A DNA stretch of 39,702 nt from Cytophagaceae bacterium (GTDB lineage Bacteria > Bacteroidota > Bacteroidia > Cytophagales > Flexibacteraceae), in contig CANETC010000007.1 of NCBI GenBank assembly GCA_947441055.1, forward strand, positions 1 to 39,702. Reading direction: 5' to 3'. How positions within the stretch are numbered: position 1 is the first letter of the stretch; the number at the start of each line of letters is the position of its first letter. The notes beneath the pieces were generated by a model. The model saw nothing but the letters and a program-made list of their open reading frames with translations, was not told the origin of the DNA and ran no database searches. Both the position numbers and the translations under genes were made by a program. Below are positions 8,501 through 16,121 of the stretch, piece after piece.

Positions 8501-10161
8501 ACGGCAGCATAACCACCAGCCGCATTCAACCTGATGCTGGAATCCTGACAAATAAAATTAGATGGTGCAGTAGCTAGAACAGGTACAAATTGGTACTTCT
8601 TTACTTTTAAGAAACTAGAATCTTTGCAACCAAGTCCACTTGTAACCACCAGTCGGATATTAGCAGTATCTCCAGGGATAGAAAGTGAAATTGAACTTGA
8701 GGTATCAATTCCAGAAATATTTCCTCCAAATACCTTCCACTTCCTGCCGGTTCCGGATGGCGCCGAATAAGTAAGCAAACCATCAGTGGAGCAAATGGAA
8801 TCACGGCCTGTAATCTTTGGAGCTTTAAATGGATTTACAATAATGGTATAAACCACATTGTTCGTCTTTGGCGGACATCCTTCATCGGTATATTTAACCA
8901 CCACAGAATAGTTCCGCACAATTCCACCCGTAACTCCACAATCAATTTTCCAGCGGAAAGTGGTTGAAACAGTATCTGTTCCCGACACAGATGGGCAAAT
9001 GGCAACCTGTCCAGTTTCATTGGCCGGGTCAAAGAGTTCGGACTGGGCAACAATCGTGGTTGTATTCTGGTCATAAGAACTAATCTTGAAAACCACACTG
9101 TCGCCTTCATTCTTAATGAAGGTAGTTCCTGCACTGGTTCCACCATCAATAATCGGACTTGGGGGTGGATTTGGATCGCAGTTTTTCACCACCACCAGAA
9201 ATTCCCTGCGGGTGGTGGAAAGCAAAATTTCTGTGCCGTTGGAAAGGGTTCTATATTCCTGAATATCAATGGCAACTGCAAAGTTTCCATTGGTGTTGGA
9301 AAAGTATTTTGTAAGCCCTGTACTTGGATTGATGTAAGCGTAACCAGTAGGCCCAAATGGAGCCGATTGCGAATAGCCAGGTGCAAAAGACGCATTTAAT
9401 GGTTCTATATATGTATTAGAAGGTTGAATATCCCCACTGTAGGGAGTTGCAAAGGAATAAATCAGTCGATCACCGTCCGGATCAAAGGCGTTATTTGAAA
9501 TAACTGCGGTATCTCCGTTGCAAAAAAATGGAACAGCATCTCCAATAAACTGAGGCGAACTATTCACATAAATGGGGGAAGGAATTGTAGCCAGCCAGCT
9601 ATTCCCTGGATTACTATTGCCTCCGCCACCTCCAGTGAAAAGCAGATTGGTGGTATTCTCGGTACGGCAACAGTTTTCGTATTTAATCTTGTATCCCGAA
9701 AATGAAAGTGGAAGCTGAACTTCAAAAATCGTATCGGTGATGGCAATATTAAGGTCTGATGCCCCAGGAACTATGCAGCCGGGAGGAATAGGCAAAACAA
9801 GCGGCCTGATTCCACCATAATATGGGTTAATCGCACATGGACCCTGAATCTGATCTCCATGCGTTGGAAGACTCCAGCCTTCTTCAAATGGTGATTTTGT
9901 AATCTGCTGATTATTAGAAGCATCAAATACAAACAAAGTTGGGTTGCCACCAAGATTGCCACAACCCCAGTTACTTGCTTGGCCGGGAGTTCCAACACGG
10001 TCAACATAACCTACAAAATGGATTAAATAACGAAAGGGCCTGTCAACAGGCCCATCGCTACCAATATATTTATATGTCAACTCCCCACCTAAAATGTGTG
10101 TCCCGAAAGTAGGAAGACACAATGCGAGCATGACCAGCAAAATGCCGGAGAACTTTTTCAT
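2539..10161 (-). CDS. Giant secreted Ig-like repeat adhesin with type B T9SS sorting domain
   Basis: This protein has about 2,540 residues. The ATG at 10161 is chosen because it starts a clean signal peptide (MKKFSGILLVMLALCLPTFG); an in-frame start 18 bp upstream is possible. The mature N-terminus has the HILGGELTYKYIG motif, a CCR segment, DPDGDRLIYS and REFLVVVK, a pattern common in large Bacteroidota surface proteins. An Ig/PKD-like region follows, then fifteen ~86-residue units each starting with PLP or a variant and carrying a C-S-x-D...IG...Y-x-W-x-P core, then several longer PKD-like units. The C-terminus (TPNGDNANDGF, then NRWGQEVLSQ, WNGGELQDGLYFYKF) is a gliding-motility-type (type B) sorting domain. 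T9SS exports such proteins to the cell surface. The gene lies 30 bp downstream of another T9SS cargo gene, so the two are probably cotranscribed. The ligand is unknown. Confidence 0.9.
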   Translation of the reverse strand: MKKFSGILLVMLALCLPTFGTHILGGELTYKYIGSDGPVDRPFRYLIHFVGYVDRVGTPGQASNWGCGNLGGNPTLFVFDASNNQQITKSPFEEGWSLPTHGDQIQGPCAINPYYGGIRPLVLPIPPGCIVPGASDLNIAITDTIFEVQLPLSFSGYKIKYENCCRTENTTNLLFTGGGGGNSNPGNSWLATIPSPIYVNSSPQFIGDAVPFFCNGDTAVISNNAFDPDGDRLIYSFATPYSGDIQPSNTYIEPLNASFAPGYSQSAPFGPTGYAYINPSTGLTKYFSNTNGNFAVAIDIQEYRTLSNGTEILLSTTRREFLVVVKNCDPNPPPSPIIDGGTSAGTTFIKNEGDSVVFKISSYDQNTTTIVAQSELFDPANETGQVAICPSVSGTDTVSTTFRWKIDCGVTGGIVRNYSVVVKYTDEGCPPKTNNVVYTIIVNPFKAPKITGRDSICSTDGLLTYSAPSGTGRKWKVFGGNISGIDTSSSISLSIPGDTANIRLVVTSGLGCKDSSFLKVKKYQFVPVLATAPSNFICQDSSIRLNAAGGYAAVSWAPSTGLSSASVRNPLATLADTSTFVVTSNGPGGCVAKDTITVNWIPEVANAGLDSILCSGSTRGIGTVQPTAYSQYSYQWSPAIGVNSDTSFQTIATVSNSGQGNQTATFVQTATHRASNCRSTDTVRLFVKPLPVVNAGPDSLTICSGGKTLIGTIDTVTAIYSWTPSNGLLNPNSDTSSVSLNPDSVEVQFQKYFLSKTETLGFPLPGEPTCSNTDSIVLKINPLPFFELADKDSICSGFSINIGTVAQSGFNYAWTPTRGLANGDSASTIVSLENLGQNPGDTLYTLLVSNQFTACSREKQIAIRVNPLPIVEAGLDTNFCSGDTIRIGEVKETGYSYAWTPSTGLITDSSSDPEITLINPNTGGSIETLLYKVTKTNLQTKCRNYDSLIVVVKPLPIAIASASDTLAVCSLQDLQLGVDSLTAHTYAWVPDSAITSAEVSNPILNINNPSQQAQYFTYTVNVQNSFTKCRNSDSVVVQVNPLPIVPLAYADTMVCSRDTIFIGGLSDSGYEYAWTPNLNLTDSTLALTGFSAVNNTDLPVNYDYNLLVTIEETGCRNNAGVKVQVNPLPDANAGVDKVVCSRDSIQIGSDPQAGKRYSWSPVDGLSNPNISNPFLSLVNDSSFEVNVVYTVTVYDTTLITRCDSSDAVTVTIKPLPNVVASDQDTLEICSGFPLSLGISAETGLGYNWIPADSLSSAIISNPVFTSNLSTSPAGNAYVLTATIQATGCKKSDTVQVLVNPLPIVSAGLDTALCSGDSIQIGENSQDGFAYSWFPSAGLEDSIVGNPNLGLQNPNTGGISISVPYKVTKTNNITGCKNYDSLTVTVKPLPIAIAAGADTLVVCSRTDLALGDTTLANHVYAWVPDSALSSSNLSNPVLNINNPTQSVAYFTYKVKVNNTVSTCRNEDSVLVQVNPLPLVPLAYADTAVCTRDTLFLGGNSENGIQYAWSPSISLVDSSLAFTGFTAVNNADTVSLYQYTLLSTNSTTGCKDNRSLTVAVNPLPDANAGADQIICSRDSVQIGSAPVVGMRYLWTPSTGLSNPFIANPKVALVNDASSNIVVQYSVQVWDSTRYTGCDSSDVVELTVKPSPVAIAYSQDSLAVCATLSAQLGITGDINLEYSWSPAVNLNFDSVANPIFSSATSPGSAAQLYVLTVTNPLSTCKRSDSVNINVNPLPIVNTGLLDSLCSGDTIQIGPGSIQVPNDYQWIGSGLSIGPNSANPLLTLVNSSDTVQNQTYKLIVSNIVTGCRDSSNLNVRVNPLPAVNAGADRSICSGENTQVGQASQTGYQYNWSANSGLGSQTISDPGFSMSTPLSTVRNDTLVVLMTNSKTQCLKRDSVIITTNPRPGPVQFAVFSPTICPFSPGISYQITNPEIQGVYQWTISGGTQASGDSSFGISVNWGDTNPNAEVKVQVTNQYGCVGTADSLAIAINTNLTPVMPFGDTVLCSFNKTGRIYNTAFTQGSTYIWNLNGATISTDTTTTGQVSVDWNINDGLAQIWIREKSSTVDPITGTPVQCFGESDTLSVRINPSPDSTLNISGISAVCATPSGRPEFYSLAGFAGSSYQWEVSPNVVAILGGQGTDSLQLNWVANGNYQLSVLETSNKGCVGIPRTKNIVVNPLPSPGISSLTTLNICPNDLSRGYIAQPAIGFENSTFSWSITGGTASTPTNEKLLGVNWDNSGIYGLVLTETSSQGCSKDTTLPLQYDPSSLGINLVSLQEDDETKVDIQFSMASQASNPSDITLWRREFGTNTWNQIQNGLAKDATSYTDQPGETSGKIWQYKVSGTNLCQRGIESDFHNTIRLFGSADNASETSNLVWNPYIGWVREPIYTVLRGFDENSLSDYETGIEASPLPNAKFKNAGDAFVQWYRIVALNWDGQFSYSNKVKLDFENKLDFYNLITPNGDNANDGFVIKNLDLYPENELVITNRWGQEVLSQKNYSNANPWNGGELQDGLYFYKFNAKLKNFATQGWIEIKRERD
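4966..6264 (-). repeat. Five-unit super-repeat, copy 2 (433 codons)
   Basis: This follows copy 1 directly and has the same length (1,299 bp) and the same unit lengths in the same order. The unit-specific motifs recur: NPNTGG and YKVTKTN in A, YAWVPDSA and NINNP in B, PLAYADT and AVNN in C, PLPDANAG and CDSSD in D, and a matching E unit with VANPIF and LYVLT. The copies have diverged at many positions, so the duplication is not recent. Confidence 0.85.
6265..7563 (-). repeat. Five-unit super-repeat, copy 1 (433 codons)
   Basis: Five distinct Ig-like units, called A-E here, of 87, 87, 86, 87 and 86 codons. Diagnostic pieces are NPNTGG plus YKVTKTN in A, YAWVPDSA plus NINNP in B, PLAYADT plus AVNN in C, PLPDANAG plus CDSSD in D, and ISNPVF plus AYVLT in E. 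All recur in the same order in the adjacent copy. Confidence 0.85.
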
Positions 10162-10191
10162 AATAATTTGATTGAACAAAACTGGTAGATT

Positions 10192-13100
10192 CTATTTCTG
10201 AACTGATATCCTTTTTACAACAGGACCTGATTGAGTAATTACCTTAACCTGATACAAGCCAGCAGGCAAATCACGGAGGTCAAGTTGGCGGTCTGAAGAA
10301 ATATTCTCTTCAACACCAGAGGCAACTTTCCGACCACTTATGTCGCAAACTTCCCAATCCATGCGTCCATTTCCAAATCCAGAAATGTTGAATATTCCTG
10401 TTGATGGGTTTGGATACACAAGAATTGAAGGCAAATTTTTAACACTCGCAGTTGAAGCCGGATTGGTAATTTTTACAGAATAATCTTCAACTTGTCCTTG
10501 AGCAGGATTGTAGCAAGAGTTGTAAATCTGATTAAAACGATTGTCTGTGATTACACGCATGCGGACAGGAACACCAAGGCATTGGAATACTGATGGAGTA
10601 ACAAGCGCCGTATGAACCGTACTATTCGTACTGTTCAACACCTGCTCAAAGTCTTCCATTATTCCGTCGTTGTTGTAGTCGATATACACCTTACAATTTT
10701 CTGCAGTGTTTGCATTACCACTGTTGACGGTCAGGTTAATTCCCTGAAATCCTGAAATGGTTACAACCGCAGAATCGGTGCAGGAATAGTCCACATAACC
10801 ACCATCAACCGAAGCCAAAGCTGAAGTCTTATCAAGATTTCCAAAACGAACGCGGGTAGTTCCATTGTTTGGTGAAGGCGTCGCAACATTTGGGTAACAA
10901 CTTGGGGCAATAATTCCAGCGATTCCCGAAACAGAAATATAATTGGTTCTCGTAATTGAGTCTGCACCAATGGTGTTGCTTACTTTTAGCTTAACTGTAT
11001 AAGTTCCGGAAGCAGCGTACTGGTGCAGCGGGTTCTTCAGACTGGAAGTTTGACCATCACCAAAATTCCACATCCAGGTTTCAGGCTGGAACCTGGAGCT
11101 ATCGCGGAATTGAATCACACCATTGCAAGTTGTAGTTTGAGCAGCAGAAATTCTGGCAACCGGAGCAACTGTGGCAGGAGCCGCCCAAACCAAACGAACC
11201 CTGTAGTCTTCTTGCTGACCAGCCTGAATAAAGGAACAAGCATTAAATAACTGGTTGTTTGGATTGTCGGTCATCACACGCATACGAACCGGAACCCCAA
11301 GGCATTGGGCAGCTGTGAGGCTAACAACCGCGCGGTGAAGTGTATTGTTTGTGGTGGAAAGAACCCGCTCAGCCGTGGTGAAAATTCCATCATTGTTAAA
11401 ATCAATGAATACCCTGCAATTCTCTCGAACCTGACCGGCAGAAGTTCTTACAATGATAGAATCAACCTGACCGGCATTGGAAACAACCACAAGAGAAGAA
11501 TCAGTACATGTGTAATCTACATATCCGCCATCTTCAAAGGAAAGTCCGTTTGTAACATTCAGGCTACCAAAACGAACATTGGTGGTTCCATTTTGCTGAC
11601 CTGGATTTTGCACAATACTGCGGCAAGTTGCCGGAATAATTCCACTGAGGTCATTAACTGTAATCATGTTGGGAATTTCCAGCGAGTCGGCACCAAAGGC
11701 GTTGGTAACTTTAAGCTTAACCGTGAAAACTCCTGTTTGAGTGTACTGGTGAAGCGGATTGCGGCTGGAAGAAAAAGTACCATCGCCGAAGCTCCACTTC
11801 CAAGAACTTGGCTCAAAAAGTGAGCTGTCTGAAAATTGCACATAACCACTGCAGGTAAGATCGGTACTTGCGGAGAAACTCGCCTGTGGTGGATTTGTAT
11901 TAAAGTAATTCCATACAAGCCTAACGGAATAATCTTCAACCTGACCAGCCTGCGGATTGTAGCAAGCCGAAGTAATCTGGGCGAAGCGATTTTCAGACAT
12001 AACACGCATACGAACTGGCACGCCAAGACATTGCGCAGGAGTCAGGGTAATGTTGGCTATATGGACATTGTTGTTTTGACCATTAAGCACAGATTCGGCA
12101 TTGGTAAAAATCCCGTCATTATTGAAATCAATAAAAACCCTGCAGTTTTCACGGGTCTGGCCAGAGGAAGTATTTACGATTAAGGCCTCAACTTGATTTG
12201 GCTGGTTAATGATCACAATTGCTGTATCCGAACAGGTTTTATCGAGGTATCCACCTTCCGCTGCAGCAAGGCCACTGCTTGCATTCAAGGAACCAAATTG
12301 AACCTGAACAACTCCATTGGTTGCACCCGGAGTCGCAACGGTGTTTACACATGCAGGTGGAATTGGTCCATTGTTTCCGGTAATGTTTGCATAGTTTACA
12401 CGAATCAGTGAATCTGCACCATATGCGTTGGAAACCTTTAATTTAACAGTATAAGATCCGTTGGCGGCATATTGGTGAATCGGATTTTTCTGGGTGGAAG
12501 TAAGTCCATCTCCGAACTGCCAGTACCAGGAAGTGGGTAAAAACTGGGAACTATCCGCAAACTGAATAAACCCAGAACAACTTGTAGTATTTAGTGCTCC
12601 GAAATTTGCTACTGGTGGAATGGTGTTCGGAATTACTATTACCGCATAATCTTCGCACTGCCCAAAATTTGGATTACTGCAAGGTGCAATGTTTCCGCCG
12701 CCACCGCCGCCGCCGCCTTGGGCAGCATCAGAAATAACACGCATTCTGAGCGCGGTATCTTTTACTGCTGTGGCAGGAATGTTTATATTGGCTGTGAATG
12801 TATTTCCGTTAGCTCCATTAAGAATACGCTCAGCCGGATCTTCAAATGTTCCATTGTTGTTCCAGTCAATCCATGCACGGCAATTTTCATTAAAATTACC
12901 ACTGGTTTGAACAGATATTGTGTAGGGTTGACCAGCGAAAAGGCTGGTCCTAATTGCACATGAATTGTCTACATAAGATTCCTGAGGGGCTGTACCACTT
13001 TGATTCGAAATGGTATTGAGGGTAACATTTGTAATCCCAACACCCGGGTTATTTTGAAGGTTGAGGGTTTGAGGCGTGCAAGGTGCTGGCTTAAGAAATT

Positions 13101-15996
13101 TATTATCAATGATGGTGATATAAGAAGCCTTTTTCAGCGAGTCAGTTCCATTTGCGTTTCCGGCAATAAGTGTCACCGTGTAAACACCAGCTGCAGTATA
13201 TTGGTGAAATGGATTGCGAATGTTGGATGTTTGTCCATCGCCAAACTTCCAAAGCCAGGTGGTTGGGGCGTTAAAGGATGTATCGGTAAACTGTATTCCT
13301 GAAGCGCAAGTAATCGTTTCACTTGCGGTGAATAATGTTTGAGGTGCAAGATTGTTGCCCGTTAGCACCATTTGATAATCCTCTACCTGACCGAAAGTCA
13401 TATCCTCACAGGCCCCACCAATTGGTTGGTCGCCAATCGCAGATTTAACCCGCATACGAAGTCCGAGACCGGCAGGAGCATTTCCAGGAATAAGGATGTT
13501 TCCCCCGTGCGTAGTAGATCCGGTAGAAGTGAAAACCAATTCATCGTCTGCAAATGCACCGTCGTTGTTCCAGTCAATCCAAACGGCCACATTTTCATTG
13601 TTTGTGCCTGAATTAAGAATGGTAATCGGAAGGCTGCTGCCAATTTGAGCACTGCCAATGGTATTGCAGGTAAAGTCCTTGTACCCTTCAGTTGCATTTT
13701 GTGAAGATTGATCGATTCCAGCAAAGACAACTTTGGCAATTCCATACTGGCAACAATTTCCGAATGAAATTGGATAACATTCAGCTGCCACCATTCCAGT
13801 TGTCTGAGAAACAGTCACATAATTATTTTTCGTTAATGTATCAGAACCAAAAGCATTTGAAACAATCAGCTTGACAGTATAAGTTCCTGTGGCGGCATAC
13901 ACATGCAAAGGAGATTGATCGGAGGAAGTATTTCCATCCCCGAAATCCCAGGCCCAAGTTTCAGGTAAATTCTGGGAGCTGTCGGTAAATTGAACAATTC
14001 CTGTGCAGGAATTTGGTTTGTCGGCTCGGAAAATAGCAGTCGGTTTGCTTGTGTTGGCTTTTACAATTACACCATAATCTTCAGCCTGACCGCCTAAAAC
14101 ATTGCCACAGGAATTTGGAGCTTGATTGACCTGCTGAAGAAGAGTAACCACACGCATGCGAAGTGTAGTATCATTTACTGCTGTTAATGGCAAAGTTACA
14201 ATTGTAGTATGAACAGTATCATTCTGGGAAAACATTACCTGCTCGTTGGTTTCAAAAGTTCCGCTGTTGTCCCAGTCAATCCAGGCACTAACTTTACTAG
14301 GCTGATCCACTGAATTGCGAACTGTGAGTGTAATTCCTTGGCCACCAAGTCCAGATGTCTGATCGGTACAGGTAAAATCTTGATAGCCTTCCTGAAAACT
14401 ACCAGAGCGCTTGAAAATGGTTCCGAATTTAACTTCGGCTATACCGGTTCCAAAACCTCCACCTCCGCCACCAAAATTCTGGGTGGGTGCAACGCAGGTT
14501 GCTTTTGGTGCTCCGAGGTAATTTACTGCTTTGGCTTTGGTAATTGAATCAGAACCAAATTGGCCTACCACCAAAAGCTTTACATCATAGGTTCCAAAGT
14601 TTGAATAGGTATGGCCAACCTGCGAAGAAGTTGTAAGAGTATCTGTTCCATCTCCAAAATACCAATGATAAAATTGAACTGAGTTGGTTGAAGTACTTGT
14701 GAATTGAAAATTTGGCTGGCAATAACCATCTACTGCAGTAACTACAAAAGAAGCAGAGGGAGGATTTGTATTGGCCTTAATATAAATGGTATAATCCTCG
14801 CACTGACCTTTGTCCAGATTGGTGCAGATAGAAAATGGACCACCCGTAAACTCACTCATTACGCGAACACGAAGCGCCCGATTGATCTTCACCGAAGTAT
14901 CTGAGGATACCTGAATTGTTCCACTTGGATTCTTGGAGTTGAGTGATTCAAAAACCAATTCACTTCCCTCAAAAATTCCGTTTCCATTGTAATCAATCCA
15001 AACTCGGGTATCCTGATTCTGATTTGGATTGGTTCCAACCTGAATCGGATAACTTAGACCTTGCAGCAAAGTTGTGCGCTGTGTACAGGTAAATGACTCA
15101 TAAGAACCCAGGGCGGAAGAATTGTCGATGGTATTCAGTGCAAAGCGACTGATTCCATATCCGCAACACTGATTGATTGTAATCGGCTGACAAACAGTTG
15201 CAACAGGAACTGAATCGTTGTAACGAACGAAATTGTTCTTTAAAATTGAATCCGAACCATTGGCACTGTTCACCAAAAGTTTTACCGAATAAAGTCCTGG
15301 CTGCACATATTGGTGACTTGGATTCTGAAGGCTCGAAGTTTGTCCATCACCAAAATTCCAAAGCCAAGAAGTCGGACTATTCAAAGATTGATCCGTAAAC
15401 ACAACAGATCCAGAACAAGTAAGGGTATCCGAAACAGTGAAACGAGCCACTGGAGGATTTGCATTTTGACCCAGAAGAACGGCATAATCCTCAACCTGAG
15501 AATATTCTGGTGTGGTGCAAGCACCTGGCAAAACTGCCGATACCACTGCATCGGAAGTGATTCGCAATTTTATTTGCTGGCCAGCGGTTCCGGATGAAAT
15601 ATTGATATTGCCAGTATGAACCTTGGCATTGGTAGAATTAAAAACCAATTCATCCGTGGTAAAAGAGCCGCTGTTGTCCTTGTCTAGGAAAATTTTAAGG
15701 TTCTCAGAAATATTGTTTCCCGTCTTGATGTAAACAGCAACATTGGTTCCCAATGCGATGTTGATAGGCCCAAGACTGCAATAATCCTGATAGCCTTCAG
15801 ATGCACCTCCAGTGTTGTTGATAAAAGTGTCCCCAATCTTCACCTGAAGGATTCCGCCTCCAAACAAATTGGCCTGAGGATTGGACGCCGCACCTGGGGT
15901 ACAAGTATTTGATATCGGGCATTGCGCCGACACATTACCCGAAACAAAAAGGCTTGTGAAGGCTGATAGCAAGACCAGGAATCTGAATTTTTTCAC
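10192..15996 (-). CDS. Secreted GEVED/PKD repeat protein with type A T9SS sorting domain
   Basis: This protein has 1,934 residues. The start is a GTG at 15996, chosen because it begins a clear signal peptide (MKKFRFLVLLSAFTSLFVSG, cleavage near SAQ). Eight GEVED domains alternate with seven PKD domains. Each GEVED has a D-x-N-N-D-G-type loop (for example FIDFNNDGIF) and ends with a GQVEDY-like motif. Each PKD has a W-x-FGDG-x-T core and an H-x-Y turn. The last ~89 residues (LVYPNPSTGIFNISG, DLPAGLYQVKV, ending KRISVQK) form a type A T9SS sorting domain, normally cleaved when the protein is anchored or released. The protein is probably a surface adhesin or matrix component. The D/N-rich loops resemble calcium-binding loops, which is inference. 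It is first in a probable two-gene transcript with the adhesin downstream. Confidence 0.9.
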   Translation of the reverse strand: MKKFRFLVLLSAFTSLFVSGNVSAQCPISNTCTPGAASNPQANLFGGGILQVKIGDTFINNTGGASEGYQDYCSLGPINIALGTNVAVYIKTGNNISENLKIFLDKDNSGSFTTDELVFNSTNAKVHTGNINISSGTAGQQIKLRITSDAVVSAVLPGACTTPEYSQVEDYAVLLGQNANPPVARFTVSDTLTCSGSVVFTDQSLNSPTSWLWNFGDGQTSSLQNPSHQYVQPGLYSVKLLVNSANGSDSILKNNFVRYNDSVPVATVCQPITINQCCGYGISRFALNTIDNSSALGSYESFTCTQRTTLLQGLSYPIQVGTNPNQNQDTRVWIDYNGNGIFEGSELVFESLNSKNPSGTIQVSSDTSVKINRALRVRVMSEFTGGPFSICTNLDKGQCEDYTIYIKANTNPPSASFVVTAVDGYCQPNFQFTSTSTNSVQFYHWYFGDGTDTLTTSSQVGHTYSNFGTYDVKLLVVGQFGSDSITKAKAVNYLGAPKATCVAPTQNFGGGGGGFGTGIAEVKFGTIFKRSGSFQEGYQDFTCTDQTSGLGGQGITLTVRNSVDQPSKVSAWIDWDNSGTFETNEQVMFSQNDTVHTTIVTLPLTAVNDTTLRMRVVTLLQQVNQAPNSCGNVLGGQAEDYGVIVKANTSKPTAIFRADKPNSCTGIVQFTDSSQNLPETWAWDFGDGNTSSDQSPLHVYAATGTYTVKLIVSNAFGSDTLTKNNYVTVSQTTGMVAAECYPISFGNCCQYGIAKVVFAGIDQSSQNATEGYKDFTCNTIGSAQIGSSLPITILNSGTNNENVAVWIDWNNDGAFADDELVFTSTGSTTHGGNILIPGNAPAGLGLRMRVKSAIGDQPIGGACEDMTFGQVEDYQMVLTGNNLAPQTLFTASETITCASGIQFTDTSFNAPTTWLWKFGDGQTSNIRNPFHQYTAAGVYTVTLIAGNANGTDSLKKASYITIIDNKFLKPAPCTPQTLNLQNNPGVGITNVTLNTISNQSGTAPQESYVDNSCAIRTSLFAGQPYTISVQTSGNFNENCRAWIDWNNNGTFEDPAERILNGANGNTFTANINIPATAVKDTALRMRVISDAAQGGGGGGGGNIAPCSNPNFGQCEDYAVIVIPNTIPPVANFGALNTTSCSGFIQFADSSQFLPTSWYWQFGDGLTSTQKNPIHQYAANGSYTVKLKVSNAYGADSLIRVNYANITGNNGPIPPACVNTVATPGATNGVVQVQFGSLNASSGLAAAEGGYLDKTCSDTAIVIINQPNQVEALIVNTSSGQTRENCRVFIDFNNDGIFTNAESVLNGQNNNVHIANITLTPAQCLGVPVRMRVMSENRFAQITSACYNPQAGQVEDYSVRLVWNYFNTNPPQASFSASTDLTCSGYVQFSDSSLFEPSSWKWSFGDGTFSSSRNPLHQYTQTGVFTVKLKVTNAFGADSLEIPNMITVNDLSGIIPATCRSIVQNPGQQNGTTNVRFGSLNVTNGLSFEDGGYVDYTCTDSSLVVVSNAGQVDSIIVRTSAGQVRENCRVFIDFNNDGIFTTAERVLSTTNNTLHRAVVSLTAAQCLGVPVRMRVMTDNPNNQLFNACSFIQAGQQEDYRVRLVWAAPATVAPVARISAAQTTTCNGVIQFRDSSRFQPETWMWNFGDGQTSSLKNPLHQYAASGTYTVKLKVSNTIGADSITRTNYISVSGIAGIIAPSCYPNVATPSPNNGTTRVRFGNLDKTSALASVDGGYVDYSCTDSAVVTISGFQGINLTVNSGNANTAENCKVYIDYNNDGIMEDFEQVLNSTNSTVHTALVTPSVFQCLGVPVRMRVITDNRFNQIYNSCYNPAQGQVEDYSVKITNPASTASVKNLPSILVYPNPSTGIFNISGFGNGRMDWEVCDISGRKVASGVEENISSDRQLDLRDLPAGLYQVKVITQSGPVVKRISVQK
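10462..15918 (-). repeat. Alternating GEVED-PKD domain array (8 GEVED, 7 PKD)
   Basis: The PKD FGDG cores fall near 15353, 14650, 13935, 13240, 12515, 11790 and 11060, a period of about 695-730 bp. GEVED modules fill the gaps, and an eighth GEVED follows the last PKD before the sorting domain. The last three GEVED units (nearest the C-terminus) share phrases such as CLGVPVRMRV and VFIDFNNDGIF or close variants, so they look like the most recent duplications. Confidence 0.85.
12694..12717 (-). repeat. Glycine-codon microsatellite in the fifth GEVED domain
   Basis: Eight consecutive glycine codons, mostly GGC with one GGT and one GGA, sit in a loop between AAQ and NIAPC. The near-pure GCC/GGC tract could expand or contract by slippage in whole codons, which would change only loop length. 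A second Gly6 tract in the third GEVED domain uses mixed codons and is not a microsatellite. Confidence 0.7.
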
Positions 15997-16043
15997 TTTT
16001 AAAGTAATTAACGATTGATTGGCAAAGTAAACAAGGACTATCC

Positions 16044-16068
16044 ATTAGTTTGATTGATAAAAACTAAT
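16044..16068. promoter_or_regulatory. 8-bp inverted repeat upstream of the T9SS cargo operon
   Basis: ATTAGTTT (16044-16051) and AAACTAAT (16061-16068) are perfect inverted arms separated by 9 bp, 48-72 bp before the GTG start at 15996. No T-run follows on the minus strand, so it does not look like a terminator for the upstream PLP enzyme gene. A protein-binding operator is possible. A TTACTTTG sequence resembling a -7 box lies between the repeat and the start (near 16023-16030). Confidence 0.35.
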
Positions 16069-16121
16069 TATTGGGATAAGACTTACAAGTTCAAGACAAA
16101 ACCTAATTCGAAAAGGTTCAA

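Noticed and set aside
11305-11823. Plus-strand frame of 172 codons inside the GEVED/PKD gene
   Set aside because: It is an antisense shadow; similar frames recur opposite each repeat unit, as expected from the repeated coding sequence.
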